Assembly: GCF_001593605.1 (NCBI RefSeq)
Contig: NZ_CP012836.1
Span: forward strand, 3,166,501 to 3,230,500
DNA: 64,000 nt
Source of the DNA: Algoriphagus sanaruensis
GTDB taxonomy: Bacteria > Bacteroidota > Bacteroidia > Cytophagales > Cyclobacteriaceae
Direction of reading: 5' to 3'
Part shown: positions 34,223 to 43,537 of the stretch, one piece after another
Numbering within the stretch: the first letter of the stretch is position 1
Layout of the letters: each line of letters begins with the position of its first letter
The notes under the pieces: model-generated
Seen by the model: the letters and a program-made list of their open reading frames with translations, nothing else
Told to the model about the DNA's origin: nothing
Database searches by the model: none
Made by a program: the position numbers and the translations under genes

Positions 34223-35518
34223 CTATGAGAGGTGAGAAATAAAATCTCTGAGCTTCCCACCTTGCTCTCTAAAATTGTGGTTTTCGATCAGCGAAATTTC
34301 CAAATCATGAAAATACGCCTTCGATTCTTCAAAAATTAATCTTTCGATGTCAGGGGTAATTGGCTCCTTTAACCAAATCTGAAGTTTCCCCTTTTCATAT
34401 TGGTGAGCCTGAAAATCAATTTTTAATCCTTGATTAAAATAGATGTTTTTGAAAATGTAATACAAGGTTAAACTCGGATAATTTCTGTTTTCACCTAAAA
34501 TCTTTTTACCAATTCGACCTGTCACTTCTCGAATAACGGGGCTTTTCATTCCGCAGCTACATTGAAAGGAGCTGGGTTCCAGTTCTATTTGATCGCCTAG
34601 CTTGTAGCGGATAGATGGAAATGAAAAGGATTGTAAGTTGGTAACTACAATACCCAAATCTTCAGGATCTTGCTCTACAAAAACCCCTTCCATATTGATA
34701 TGCATGCTTCCCTGAGGGCATTCAAAGGCTATGATTCCTGACTCTGTGGAGCCATATTCATTGGTGATTTTAGTCCCATAAACCTTCTTGGCAATATCCT
34801 GATAATGCGCAAATACCTTCTCAGAAGTACCTTTCACCAACTTCAATTGATCAAATTTGACCTTTTTGTCTTCCATCAGACAGGCTAACTCATAAATCAT
34901 CGAGCTATACCCTTCAATAATTTCGACTTCTTGCAGACTTGTTTCCAGCTTTTTGAGTTTTGCCGGATCATAATCAAACAGGCGAAACCTATTCACTGAA
35001 AAATCAAGTAGTCGGAGTTTTAACCGTTTTAAGGTCGCCGTATTATATCCCCAAAAATACAACTTACGGTCCCAAGGAGTTGCGTTATACCAACTATACC
35101 CTCTCCAAATCGCAGCCCTATTAAAGGAATCCCAAGATTCATCCCGATGGAAAGTCAAGATTTCCCCTGAAGTCCCTGAAGTTTCTACAAAAAACCTTTT
35201 TTCAAAAAAGGAAGCTGGGGTGTGAATATCATCATTGAATTGAATCAGATCAGATTTTTCAGTGTAAGGAACGGTCTGAAATCCCCTTAAGGACCAATCG
35301 TCAATTGGATTGAATCCTACTTCTTCAAATCTCCGCTTGTAAAATGGACTATGCTGAAAAGCAAATATGGAAATTGCCTTGAGCCTTTCCTGATTTAGTT
35401 CATTGAGTTCCTCAAAAGACAAATTTTCAGTGGCTTTTAAGGAAGTATAATGTTGAAAAATAGATGGGTTTCGACGTTTAGCTCCTTTGAAAAAGAGCCA
35501 TTTATGAAACTGTCCCAT
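34223..35518 (-). CDS. PaaK/CapK-like adenylate-forming enzyme
   Basis: 431 residues, the length of phenylacetate-CoA-ligase-like proteins. Motifs: the AMP-binding P-loop ETSGTSGEILTFHRD (~110-124), YGSTESGIIAFECP (~255-268) and RYKLGDQIE (~308). The C-terminal domain (RIGKKILGENRNYPSL, LREFISH-like end) matches the PaaK family. Related CapK-type proteins occur in capsule loci and may activate an acyl or amino-acid substituent for transfer to a sugar. Gap of 4 nt to the upstream GT4 and 22 nt to AsnB, so the three are cotranscribed. Substrate unknown. Confidence 0.82.
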   Translation of the reverse strand: MGQFHKWLFFKGAKRRNPSIFQHYTSLKATENLSFEELNELNQERLKAISIFAFQHSPFYKRRFEEVGFNPIDDWSLRGFQTVPYTEKSDLIQFNDDIHTPASFFEKRFFVETSGTSGEILTFHRDESWDSFNRAAIWRGYSWYNATPWDRKLYFWGYNTATLKRLKLRLLDFSVNRFRLFDYDPAKLKKLETSLQEVEIIEGYSSMIYELACLMEDKKVKFDQLKLVKGTSEKVFAHYQDIAKKVYGTKITNEYGSTESGIIAFECPQGSMHINMEGVFVEQDPEDLGIVVTNLQSFSFPSIRYKLGDQIELEPSSFQCSCGMKSPVIREVTGRIGKKILGENRNYPSLTLYYIFKNIYFNQGLKIDFQAHQYEKGKLQIWLKEPITPDIERLIFEESKAYFHDLEISLIENHNFREQGGKLRDFISHLS

Positions 35519-35522
35519 TTAA

Positions 35523-36590
35523 TCAGGCATTAATTTGTTTAGGTAAAAACAATGCTTGATATCGGTCCCATATCCTTTTCATATTTTGGTCTAAATCAAC
35601 ATTCTGATCGATATAGGTTCTATTTTCAAGGACAGCAGATTGAAAACTTTCAGGTTTTTCGAGGTAATTCAAGATGGCTATAGCAATTTCCTCCGGCTGA
35701 TTTACCCCTACCAAAAACCCGTTCTTACCATTTTCAATAAAGGCTCTTGTCCCTGGAAGATCCGTGACGATCGGAAAACAACCCGATGCCATTGCTTCAA
35801 AAAGAGATGCAGAAACTCCCTCCGTCTCGGGAACAGAAATATACATACTTGCCCTTGAAAGTAAATCAGGAAGATCCTCGTTGGGAATTCTACCTGTAAA
35901 CTCAACTTGCTCTGTCAGATTTAAGTCAATTGCCATCTGCTCCAAATTTGGCATCAAGTTCCCATCCCCTACGATAATCACCTTGATATCTATATTTTTC
36001 TCTTTCAAAATCACCAAGGCATCCAAGATGTCAGAATGGTTGTAGACCGAAGTCAAGGACCTGGTTACCACGGCGAGCTTTCTATCTTTTTCTGGAAAAT
36101 CAAAAAATCGGTATTTAGATAAGTCAATCCCTTTAGGCATGATTAAAATTTTATCTGGATTGGCTCCTGATTCAAGCATGGCAGGTACCATCACATCCCC
36201 CCAGGCATGGATCAAATCTGCTTTTTGATAGGCCTGCCTTTGAAAAAATGGCTTAATCATCAGTGAGAATTCAGTTAAAGGCCAAATATCAGTTATCCCT
36301 TGTTGAGCGACTACTCTTCGTTTTGCGTTAACAAAAATAGCGAAGAAACCATAACTTGTTGATCGTTCGGCAAGCACCAAATCATAGGATTTTTTCAGAT
36401 TGGTGATGAGTATTTTAAAGAGGAAAAAGAGGAACATAAAAATCCTACCTGTTCTAGTTTTGGTGGATTTTACTTCTAAAGTTTCGATTTGAAGTCCTGA
36501 CACTTTTTCGATTCCTTTAATCCAAGTCTGAGCGTCCGCACGATACGTTTCCCCTAGGAAAAGAATTTTTTTTGGAAGTTTATTTTTCAA
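35523..36590 (-). CDS. GT4 family glycosyltransferase
   Basis: 355 residues from a TTG at 36590 that overlaps the end of the epimerase gene by 11 nt; no ATG is available. N-terminal KILFLGETYRADAQTWI replaces the usual glycine-rich loop. The GT4 C-terminal domain is clear: LAVVTRSLTSVYNHSDIL, VEFTGRIPNEDLPDLLSRA and the E-x7-E motif EGVSASLFE with AMASGCFPIVTDLPG (~265-285). Retaining transferase acting on a lipid-linked intermediate in the cytoplasm; donor unknown. Confidence 0.87.
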   Translation of the reverse strand: MKNKLPKKILFLGETYRADAQTWIKGIEKVSGLQIETLEVKSTKTRTGRIFMFLFFLFKILITNLKKSYDLVLAERSTSYGFFAIFVNAKRRVVAQQGITDIWPLTEFSLMIKPFFQRQAYQKADLIHAWGDVMVPAMLESGANPDKILIMPKGIDLSKYRFFDFPEKDRKLAVVTRSLTSVYNHSDILDALVILKEKNIDIKVIIVGDGNLMPNLEQMAIDLNLTEQVEFTGRIPNEDLPDLLSRASMYISVPETEGVSASLFEAMASGCFPIVTDLPGTRAFIENGKNGFLVGVNQPEEIAIAILNYLEKPESFQSAVLENRTYIDQNVDLDQNMKRIWDRYQALFLPKQINA

Positions 36591-37485
36591 GTCTTTCTAA
36601 ATCTAAGTTGCCAATAACAGGGTTGGGTTTCCAATTTAATTCCCTGACTGCCTTTGAATCGTCAAAGGTTAAAGATGATTTTAATTTTTCAAGCCTATAA
36701 GTATTTAATGGGAATTTTGTCATCCTATCCCCAAACTTCGCCGCCCATTTGATAGGTTGAATAGGTAAAGTTTTGATGTTGGAGGAAAAATAGTTTGCCA
36801 AATACTCTTCCAATTCAACTAAAGAGGGATTGATTCCATCAGTAAGATTGTAAACTCCAGGCCTATATTTTATCTCAGCGACAAGTTTGGCCACATCAGA
36901 TGCTAACACCATTGATTTTTGGGGATTTACACCTTTGATTCTAAAGTAAAAACCTTTTCGAATTGCATGAATCATTGCTTTTAGATTTCCTTGAACCTTT
37001 ACCACTCCTGCCACCAAGGGTAACCTTAGAATGGTTAAGGAGATATTCCACTCCGCACAGAAATCAGCGATTAGTCGCTCAGCTTCCCATTTACTCTGCC
37101 CATAGGGGGTCGTAGGTTGAGGGACATATTCCTCCGAAATACCAATTCCTTGATCCAAACCATACACAGCCACAGTGCTAATGAAGATAAAATCCTTAGG
37201 TTTTTCAGGCATTGCGGCAATTCCCAAAAGTAGATTTTTTGTTCCTTGAACATTTACTTTAAAAAACTGATTCTTCTCAATTTCTGATTTTGGGACTCGA
37301 TGAGCAAAACCAGCAGCATGGATTACTTTCGAAAGAGAAGGTAATTTGGGGATTTCAGAGGCTAAATCGATTTGAATTTGGTTGGATTTGCCTCTGCCCA
37401 AGGTGATCAATTCATCACCAAATTCTTGAGAAATGTACCCGCCTAAAAACCCGGATGCTCCTGTAAGTAAAACTTGTTTACTCAT
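36580..37485 (-). CDS. NAD(P)-dependent sugar epimerase/4-reductase
   Basis: 301 residues, extended short-chain dehydrogenase. Rossmann motif LLTGASGFLGGYI at the start; catalytic residues in FISTVAVYGLD (Ser) and PYGQSKWEAE (Tyr-x3-Lys) at ~108 and ~130. Its small size and partnership with a WbuB-like GT4 and a WbpL-type initiating transferase recall WbpV/WreQ-type 4-reductases that complete UDP-6-deoxy-HexNAc donors; UDP-sugar 4-epimerase is the alternative. Starts with an ATGA overlap to the upstream GT4. Confidence 0.83.
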   Translation of the reverse strand: MSKQVLLTGASGFLGGYISQEFGDELITLGRGKSNQIQIDLASEIPKLPSLSKVIHAAGFAHRVPKSEIEKNQFFKVNVQGTKNLLLGIAAMPEKPKDFIFISTVAVYGLDQGIGISEEYVPQPTTPYGQSKWEAERLIADFCAEWNISLTILRLPLVAGVVKVQGNLKAMIHAIRKGFYFRIKGVNPQKSMVLASDVAKLVAEIKYRPGVYNLTDGINPSLVELEEYLANYFSSNIKTLPIQPIKWAAKFGDRMTKFPLNTYRLEKLKSSLTFDDSKAVRELNWKPNPVIGNLDLERLEK

Positions 37486-38657
37486 AAAGATTCCATTGCC
37501 TTGATGTACTCTTCACTCAATTTTGAGCGATCAAATCTATTCTCAGCCAACCTTCGGGCATTCTTTCCCATTCTTTCAGCCTCCTCAGGAAAATCGATCA
37601 TCAACTCAAATGCCTTTGCAAAGTCATGAGGACTTTGTGGATCAACATTAATTCCACATTGAGTATGATTGACCATTTCAAAAATCCAGCCTTTCGTAGA
37701 TTGAATTACAGGCACGCCAGCAGATAAAGAGTCAAAGAGCTTATTTGGGGAATTGGTATGCAATACCGGTAAATCTTTAAAGGTCACTAGGCTTGCCCGA
37801 GCATGAGCAAACCATTTTACCACATCTACTTTTGGGATTAATCCTAAAAATTCAACTTGTTCTTTTAATCCGTACTTATCTACCAGCTGAATAAGAAGCG
37901 GTTTTTCTGCCCCATCTCCAATAAACTTAAATCTATAATCCTTCCTTTTTAGAAGATGAAGTCCGTTCAAAATCTGACTACAATCATCCATTAATCCCAA
38001 GGATCCTGCATAAATAAACAGCGGTAATTCGGAAGATGAAGCTTGATCAGAATTTGGTTTAAACAGGTCTAAATCTGCAGAATTCGAAATAGTGAGGGTA
38101 TTTGCCGAAGGCAACACATCAAGCACTCCCTGAGTCATTCCTGGAGAGCAAGTCACAATCAAATCCGAGTTCCGGTAAATCAATTTTTCAAATTTCAGTG
38201 CAAGTTTCTGAATAAATCCATTTTGCAACTTCCCTAACTCAATACCTCCCTTTGGCCACAAATCCCTGACTTCAAATACAAATTTTTTTCTTCTAAGAAT
38301 CTTTGCTAGTAAACCAGGAATGGCGGTTGTAATTGGTCCCGAACTTGAAATCACGCAATCCGTAGGTTCAGTTAGCGCAAAATACACGGATACAAGCGCA
38401 AACCTCAAGGCGTTCCAGGCTCTTTTGAAAAATGAATCTTTATTGGAATCAGGAGAATTGATGACAATCAATTCCACTCCTTCGATCGTCTGTCTATGAA
38501 TAAAGCCTTTAGCTCGAATATCAGATTTGTAATATGGAGAAGTAATGACAGTAACCTGATGACCTCGGCTTACCCATCTTCGAGTAAATTCGTAATATCT
38601 GGTACTCCAGCCTCCCTTTGGTGTTCCGAAGTATTGATAAAAAACCAAAATTCTCAT
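37482..38657 (-). CDS. GT4 family glycosyltransferase, WbuB-like
   Basis: 391 residues from the ATG at 38657; a TTG at 38663 overlapping the upstream stop is an alternative. The start MRILVFYQYFGTPKGGWSTR and YYEFTRRWVSRGHQVTVIT are typical of WbuB-type FucNAc transferases. C-terminal part: FIYAGSLGLMDDCSQIL, VEFLGLIPK, SPNKLFDSLSAGVPVIQ. Probably adds the second sugar to the lipid carrier (inference from family and from the WbpL-type initiator in the locus). Confidence 0.87.
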   Translation of the reverse strand: MRILVFYQYFGTPKGGWSTRYYEFTRRWVSRGHQVTVITSPYYKSDIRAKGFIHRQTIEGVELIVINSPDSNKDSFFKRAWNALRFALVSVYFALTEPTDCVISSSGPITTAIPGLLAKILRRKKFVFEVRDLWPKGGIELGKLQNGFIQKLALKFEKLIYRNSDLIVTCSPGMTQGVLDVLPSANTLTISNSADLDLFKPNSDQASSSELPLFIYAGSLGLMDDCSQILNGLHLLKRKDYRFKFIGDGAEKPLLIQLVDKYGLKEQVEFLGLIPKVDVVKWFAHARASLVTFKDLPVLHTNSPNKLFDSLSAGVPVIQSTKGWIFEMVNHTQCGINVDPQSPHDFAKAFELMIDFPEEAERMGKNARRLAENRFDRSKLSEEYIKAMESL

Positions 38658-38659
38658 GT

Positions 38660-40072
38660 TCAATTAGGAGAGCTTAGTGGGATTTTTTCTTCCGCCTCCT
38701 TCTTTTTAGCAATATTCGAATTCGTTCTTTCAAACACGGTAAGCATACTCAGACCGATCATCAATGGAGAAACGAAAGTTCTCATGGCCGCATGGAAACT
38801 CGTAAACAAACCAACGGCATACATGGCAAATAAAAGGCCTGCAATTGCCGGATTGAGACTTGATCGCAAAACTTTAAACCCATAATAGGAGAGCAAAATA
38901 AAGTAGGCTAAACCAAATAGACCGTGTTCGGCAAAAAGCCGGCTGAGTTCTACGTGCGCTACCACCCCTTTCATTCTATCCCGCATGTAGCGGGATGCTG
39001 CCACTCCAACTCCAGTAACAGGATGGTCAGCCCATAATTCAAGATCACCAAGAAATATATCTAAGCGGCCTGAGGTAATGATATTTAAACTTTTCTCCTT
39101 AATCCCCGCATAGGTTCCTGCTGTTTCACCTTGGTAACGCAAAATAAGTAAGCCATCGGTCAGTCGATTGACAATAAAAAAAGAGCCTATAATTAACAGA
39201 AAAGCGGGGATCAGGTACTTTCCTATTCTGACTAATCGATACTTGATTATTTCCTTTGCATTTGCTTTTCTGAGATAATATAACACCACAAAAATTCCCA
39301 AAAATCCAGTCATCATCCCTCCTCTTGAAAAGGTAAGAAGACCTTGAATCGTGAACAACATCAGAAGCGCCGTATCCAACATACGATATCCTGAAAGCCT
39401 CCACTTATTAATCCAAAATATAAAGACAAAAAAAGCTGCCAGACCCAATCCAGTCGAAACCTGATTAGAACCAAAACCACCTGCCACCGCAGAATTTGCA
39501 CTCAAATTAAATTCTACATCTTGGATGTCTGGAGTTCTAAAAATGGCAAATGAAAACACAGCCACCATCGGATAGATCATCAATCTTAAATAGTGGAGCA
39601 TCATAAACTTTGACACTCTTTTTCCTTTGAAGAAAAGAATAGCCAATGCCGTATTCATTGGGCCCATGAAATTGAAAATCACATCCAGAAAAGATACCTC
39701 TCCGGATTTCTCAATGAATAAGCTTGGAATCAAAAGCACAACCATCCAAAATGCTGGCCATGCGGTAGTTTTGTACTTTAAAATTCCCCCTACCAGGAGA
39801 AGAAAAAGTAAATATTTCCCCATTTCATAAGGAATAAAAGGGGATGATTGAGCCATCCGTGCAATGATTTCAAAGGCGATGACATAAACCAATAAGCCGA
39901 TATACACTGTGACTGGAGCTTTTGGTCTCAGCAATACAATTAGCGATGAAAATAAGACCAAATAAAACCATCCAATGAGTACAAAGGGGGTAAAAATAGA
40001 AATCAAACCCAGTATAAAATGGATTGAAATCAAAAAGACAGGGCTCTTTATTTTAAGAAAATACTTAATCAA
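38660..40072 (-). CDS. O-antigen polymerase/ligase family membrane protein (Wzy_C)
   Basis: 470 residues, about 10-12 membrane segments, starting at a TTG (40072) because TGA precedes it by two codons in frame. The periplasmic signature of the Wzy_C family is seen at ~345-400: GRLDIFLGDLELWADHPVTG with VGVAAS, then HVELSRLFAEHGLFG. Such proteins polymerise or transfer lipid-linked glycans at the periplasmic side. Gap of 2 nt to the GT4 downstream. Confidence 0.85.
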   Translation of the reverse strand: MIKYFLKIKSPVFLISIHFILGLISIFTPFVLIGWFYLVLFSSLIVLLRPKAPVTVYIGLLVYVIAFEIIARMAQSSPFIPYEMGKYLLFLLLVGGILKYKTTAWPAFWMVVLLIPSLFIEKSGEVSFLDVIFNFMGPMNTALAILFFKGKRVSKFMMLHYLRLMIYPMVAVFSFAIFRTPDIQDVEFNLSANSAVAGGFGSNQVSTGLGLAAFFVFIFWINKWRLSGYRMLDTALLMLFTIQGLLTFSRGGMMTGFLGIFVVLYYLRKANAKEIIKYRLVRIGKYLIPAFLLIIGSFFIVNRLTDGLLILRYQGETAGTYAGIKEKSLNIITSGRLDIFLGDLELWADHPVTGVGVAASRYMRDRMKGVVAHVELSRLFAEHGLFGLAYFILLSYYGFKVLRSSLNPAIAGLLFAMYAVGLFTSFHAAMRTFVSPLMIGLSMLTVFERTNSNIAKKKEAEEKIPLSSPN

Positions 40073-40141
40073 TTCTCATGGATTTAAACTTGACTTTGCG
40101 AATTCAAAAACTTCGCTAGACTAATTTTTACTCCTCTTTTT

Positions 40142-41308
40142 TCAGGACTTCATTTTTAATCGATTCAACAATTTAATATGCCAATCTTTTGCCATACACG
40201 GCTTTTCGATCAAGACGTAAAATAGACCTGAAATAAGCATTAATCCCGCTAAAACCGGAAAAAGAAATATCCAAAAATTGGTGGAGTATTCATCGCCAAC
40301 CACAAACTTTTGGACAAACTGAGAGGTCAACCCAAAAAATGGAAGATGGATCAAATAAATAGAATAACACATCCCTCCGACTAAATACACTCCAGGAATC
40401 GTTAAAAATCGATTAAAGATAATGGACTTGAATGCAGAGATGAAAAGAAAAAACATAGCGACATTAAAACCTACCTGATTTAAAAACTGGGCTTGGGGCT
40501 TATATCCTAAAAAAATTCCTAGAAGACTTATTCCTGCTACTAAATCCCAAAAGATGGATTTTTTTTCAAGCCAAGTTTTTTGAGTTAGGTAGACATAAGC
40601 AAATCCAATCCCTACCATGAAATGGCTGAAAAATCCTGAAATATTGGCCATCATGCCATATGTACCTTGGCTCAAATAAACCCCTCGAAGGTAGATTGAA
40701 CCAAAAAACAAGATCAACCCTAACCCTAAAGCCAGCCATTTAGGCCTTTTTTTGGACAAGGCAAATGCTGCTAAGAAAGGAATCAAAATGTAAAACTGAA
40801 CCTCGGTCTCTAAGCTCCAAGTCACAGGATTGATCACCGAATATTCATTGAAAATGGGCGTATGAACATAAAATACAGTGGCTAAGAAATGGGGCAGAAG
40901 TTCTTTAAATGACCCATCAAGCACAACTAGATGCACCAAGAAAAACCCAAAAACGGCAATCAGGAAAGGAGGTTCTAAGCGGGTCAAGCGACGGACAAAA
41001 TAATTTTTCAGCCCAACTTTGGGTCCCTTAAACCAGTAATAATTGAAAAATGGAATACTTAGGATAAACCCACTGATGGCAAAGAATAATTTGACTCCAA
41101 AGTCCATTCTAGAAAGCCACCAGCCGGCAGTATCGATTCCATCTGTTGCCACATCCATGATCACCGATCCGTCCAATTGCCTCCAAAGCAAATAATGGAA
41201 GTGGAAAATCACTACGGTGCCAATAGCCAAAAACCGCATTCCATCTATCTCAGGAATAAAGTTTTTGGAGGAAGTTGATCTTCGAAATGTTTTTATCCAA
41301 AAGTTCAT
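40142..41308 (-). CDS. Acyltransferase 3 family (OafA/YrhL-like) membrane protein
   Basis: 388 residues with about ten membrane helices. The family start FIPEIDGMRFLAIGTVVIFH carries the conserved D-G-x-R and a His pair (FHFH), with RLTRLEPPF and WSLETEVQFYI further on. Family members O-acetylate (or succinylate) surface polysaccharides using an acyl donor from the cytoplasm. It overlaps the upstream GT4 stop by ATGA. Confidence 0.9.
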   Translation of the reverse strand: MNFWIKTFRRSTSSKNFIPEIDGMRFLAIGTVVIFHFHYLLWRQLDGSVIMDVATDGIDTAGWWLSRMDFGVKLFFAISGFILSIPFFNYYWFKGPKVGLKNYFVRRLTRLEPPFLIAVFGFFLVHLVVLDGSFKELLPHFLATVFYVHTPIFNEYSVINPVTWSLETEVQFYILIPFLAAFALSKKRPKWLALGLGLILFFGSIYLRGVYLSQGTYGMMANISGFFSHFMVGIGFAYVYLTQKTWLEKKSIFWDLVAGISLLGIFLGYKPQAQFLNQVGFNVAMFFLFISAFKSIIFNRFLTIPGVYLVGGMCYSIYLIHLPFFGLTSQFVQKFVVGDEYSTNFWIFLFPVLAGLMLISGLFYVLIEKPCMAKDWHIKLLNRLKMKS

Positions 41309-42375
41309 ACCGCTGACACGAATGATGAATAGGCTGAAAAGAAAGCAGCAGAGCCATATTCGACTTCAATTTTTTGTTTTAAAGCCCTTCCTTTTTCTTC
41401 TCCATGGTCAGAAGATCCGAGTAATTTCTCCATTGCATCAGCAAGTGAAGGAGCATCTGAGGGAGGAATCAGGTAGCCATATTGATCCGAAGAAATCACC
41501 TTATCACAATCACCGACTTGGGTACAAATGACTGGAAGAGCTGCAAGACCATATTCCAACAATGCCACAGGCAGCCCTTCCGAATCGGAAGACAGTATGC
41601 CTGCATGACAGCAGGCCAAATAATCTTCAACTTGCAAGGAGGGGCCTTTCACAAGGATAAAATCGGATAAATTTTCCTCCTTTATTCGATTTAGGATAGA
41701 TTCGTAAAGCTCCTTTTCGACGATTTCCCCAACCATTACCACCTCGAAATCTTTCCTTCTTTCCTTTAACAAGGCTACTGCTTGAATCAAATTGAAATGA
41801 TTTTTTTGAGCTCTAAAATTAGCCAGATGGAGAAAGGTAAACTTGGTATTTTTGGTTGTTTTGGGGAGAATTAGAAATGGAAAATTTTTTAAGGTAATAA
41901 TTTGTTCAGGCTTAAGTGGAAGATTTCCCCTCCAGTAAGAAGTCAATTTATCATTGACAGTAATTACTTTATCAATCCACTTAGATAAAGGTACCATCTC
42001 CTTTCTCGGATATTGATCCAATTGATCACTAAGACCAAAATGGTCATGCCATACCAATTGAAATTTACCTGAGAGAATTTTTATCCCTATGGCCCAAAAA
42101 ACAGAGGTGCTATGGGCATGAAAAATTTGGGGTCTAAACTTCCTGACCAGTTTCAACAACCTCATAAAAGCTCCGAAGTCAAATGAGTTTTTCTTTTCTA
42201 AAAAGTGAAGGTTGATTTCTCTTGGAACTTTACTAGACATTCCTCCCGAGCGCCGACTAACTACTAAATGACTTTCAAAACCTTGATCAGCCATCACTTT
42301 TGCAATATTGATGCTCATACGCTCGGTTCCTCCCATTTCAAGGGTATCGACCATTTGAAAAAATACTTTACTCAA
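41305..42375 (-). CDS. GT4 family glycosyltransferase
   Basis: 356 residues from a TTG at 42375 that overlaps the previous stop as TTGA. An ATG-style start at 42435 would create a 64-nt overlap and a non-conserved 20-residue extension, while the next ATG would remove the first beta strand. N-terminus SKVFFQMVDTLEMGGTERM gives the glycine-rich donor loop. HAHSTSVFW, LHLANFRAQKNH, GLPVALLE (E-x7-E, ~275) and LAALPVICTQVG follow. Cytoplasmic retaining transferase for the repeat unit. Confidence 0.87.
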   Translation of the reverse strand: MSKVFFQMVDTLEMGGTERMSINIAKVMADQGFESHLVVSRRSGGMSSKVPREINLHFLEKKNSFDFGAFMRLLKLVRKFRPQIFHAHSTSVFWAIGIKILSGKFQLVWHDHFGLSDQLDQYPRKEMVPLSKWIDKVITVNDKLTSYWRGNLPLKPEQIITLKNFPFLILPKTTKNTKFTFLHLANFRAQKNHFNLIQAVALLKERRKDFEVVMVGEIVEKELYESILNRIKEENLSDFILVKGPSLQVEDYLACCHAGILSSDSEGLPVALLEYGLAALPVICTQVGDCDKVISSDQYGYLIPPSDAPSLADAMEKLLGSSDHGEEKGRALKQKIEVEYGSAAFFSAYSSFVSAV

Positions 42376-43493
42376 TTTTGAATCAATTTTTTGATTTCTG
42401 ATTTGAATTGTTCCATGGTGAATTGCCTTGACCAATCCATGGCTTCCTGACTCAATTGGTTATATCGATCAGGATTTTGCAGGAGGTTTACGATTTCATT
42501 GCACATCTTTTTAGGGTCAGGTTCAACCAAAACTCCTCGACTACCTTGACCGATCATCTCAGGGACACAGGAAACTCGCGTAGTAATGGGAATACACCCC
42601 CAAAACATTGCCTCTGCAACCGCCTTTGGCCATCCTTCACTGGAGGAAGCAAACAACAAAAAGTGAGAGGTTGCATATTCGTCCTTCAATTGATCGGCTT
42701 TGACATTACCATGCAAGTGGATTACCTCTTGTAAAGAATTGTCCAGGGCAAATCGCTCAATTTTTTCCCTTTCCGGTCCTTCGCCATATAACTGTAAGGA
42801 ACAGTCAATTCCTTGCTGCTTCAGAAAAAAAACAGTTTGGCAGCTCACGAGAGGATTTTTTCCAGAACTCAAAGTCCCAACAAAGATAAGTTTCAAAGGA
42901 CCAAGCAAGGGTCTTGGAGGTGTGTTCTTTACTTCCTTTTCAAAATAAGTTGCCGTGAAAAACGGCTTAAGATTTCGATTATTAGGCTGCCAATCTCCAT
43001 AGACAAGAACATTCATGTTTTTGGTAAGGGCCTGATTGGACAAGAGCTTTTGTTGAAGGCGGTAGCTGAATGGCTGTAAACTAGAAGGGTCCCAGTTCCC
43101 GGCATATTTGGCTGTCTTCTTTTTACCGGGAAAGAATATCTGTGCAAAGGAAGCAACCAACCCCATGTTTCCAGGACATCTTAAATGCAGATGATCCGCC
43201 CTTCTCATTTCTTTGAATACAGTCAGGAAGATGCCAGGTAAATGAAGGGCCGTTTGAAATCGTGACTTCCAAGTCAATAAATTAATAGGAGGAACTTCAA
43301 CAAATCGAAGAGATGGATGGATATAGGGTAAATCTATCGGATTTAGAGTTTGCTCTGGTAGCAATGGTGCCACGACAACCACCTCCGTAACAAACTCAAA
43401 CCACAAATTCATTTCCTTAACATAAGGTCCGTAACCAAAATATTGGCCATTGTGAAGCTTATGTTCGACATGAGTAAGTATTAAAAATTTCAA
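42372..43493 (-). CDS. GT4 family glycosyltransferase
   Basis: 373 residues from a TTG at 43493, with no usable ATG. N-terminus KFLILTHVEHKLHNGQYFGY with YVKEMNLW; the C-terminal domain shows LIFVGTLSSGKNPL, HLHGNVKADQL, and E-x7-E in EGWPKAVAE (~295) followed by AMFWGCIPITT. Family function is sugar transfer from a nucleotide donor. Gap of 44 nt after the upstream GT4, TTGA overlap with the next. Confidence 0.86.
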   Translation of the reverse strand: MKFLILTHVEHKLHNGQYFGYGPYVKEMNLWFEFVTEVVVVAPLLPEQTLNPIDLPYIHPSLRFVEVPPINLLTWKSRFQTALHLPGIFLTVFKEMRRADHLHLRCPGNMGLVASFAQIFFPGKKKTAKYAGNWDPSSLQPFSYRLQQKLLSNQALTKNMNVLVYGDWQPNNRNLKPFFTATYFEKEVKNTPPRPLLGPLKLIFVGTLSSGKNPLVSCQTVFFLKQQGIDCSLQLYGEGPEREKIERFALDNSLQEVIHLHGNVKADQLKDEYATSHFLLFASSSEGWPKAVAEAMFWGCIPITTRVSCVPEMIGQGSRGVLVEPDPKKMCNEIVNLLQNPDRYNQLSQEAMDWSRQFTMEQFKSEIKKLIQN

Positions 43494-43537
43494 ACCGTGA
43501 GAATTAGGAGAGAGTGGAAAAAGTTTATTTCTATTGT

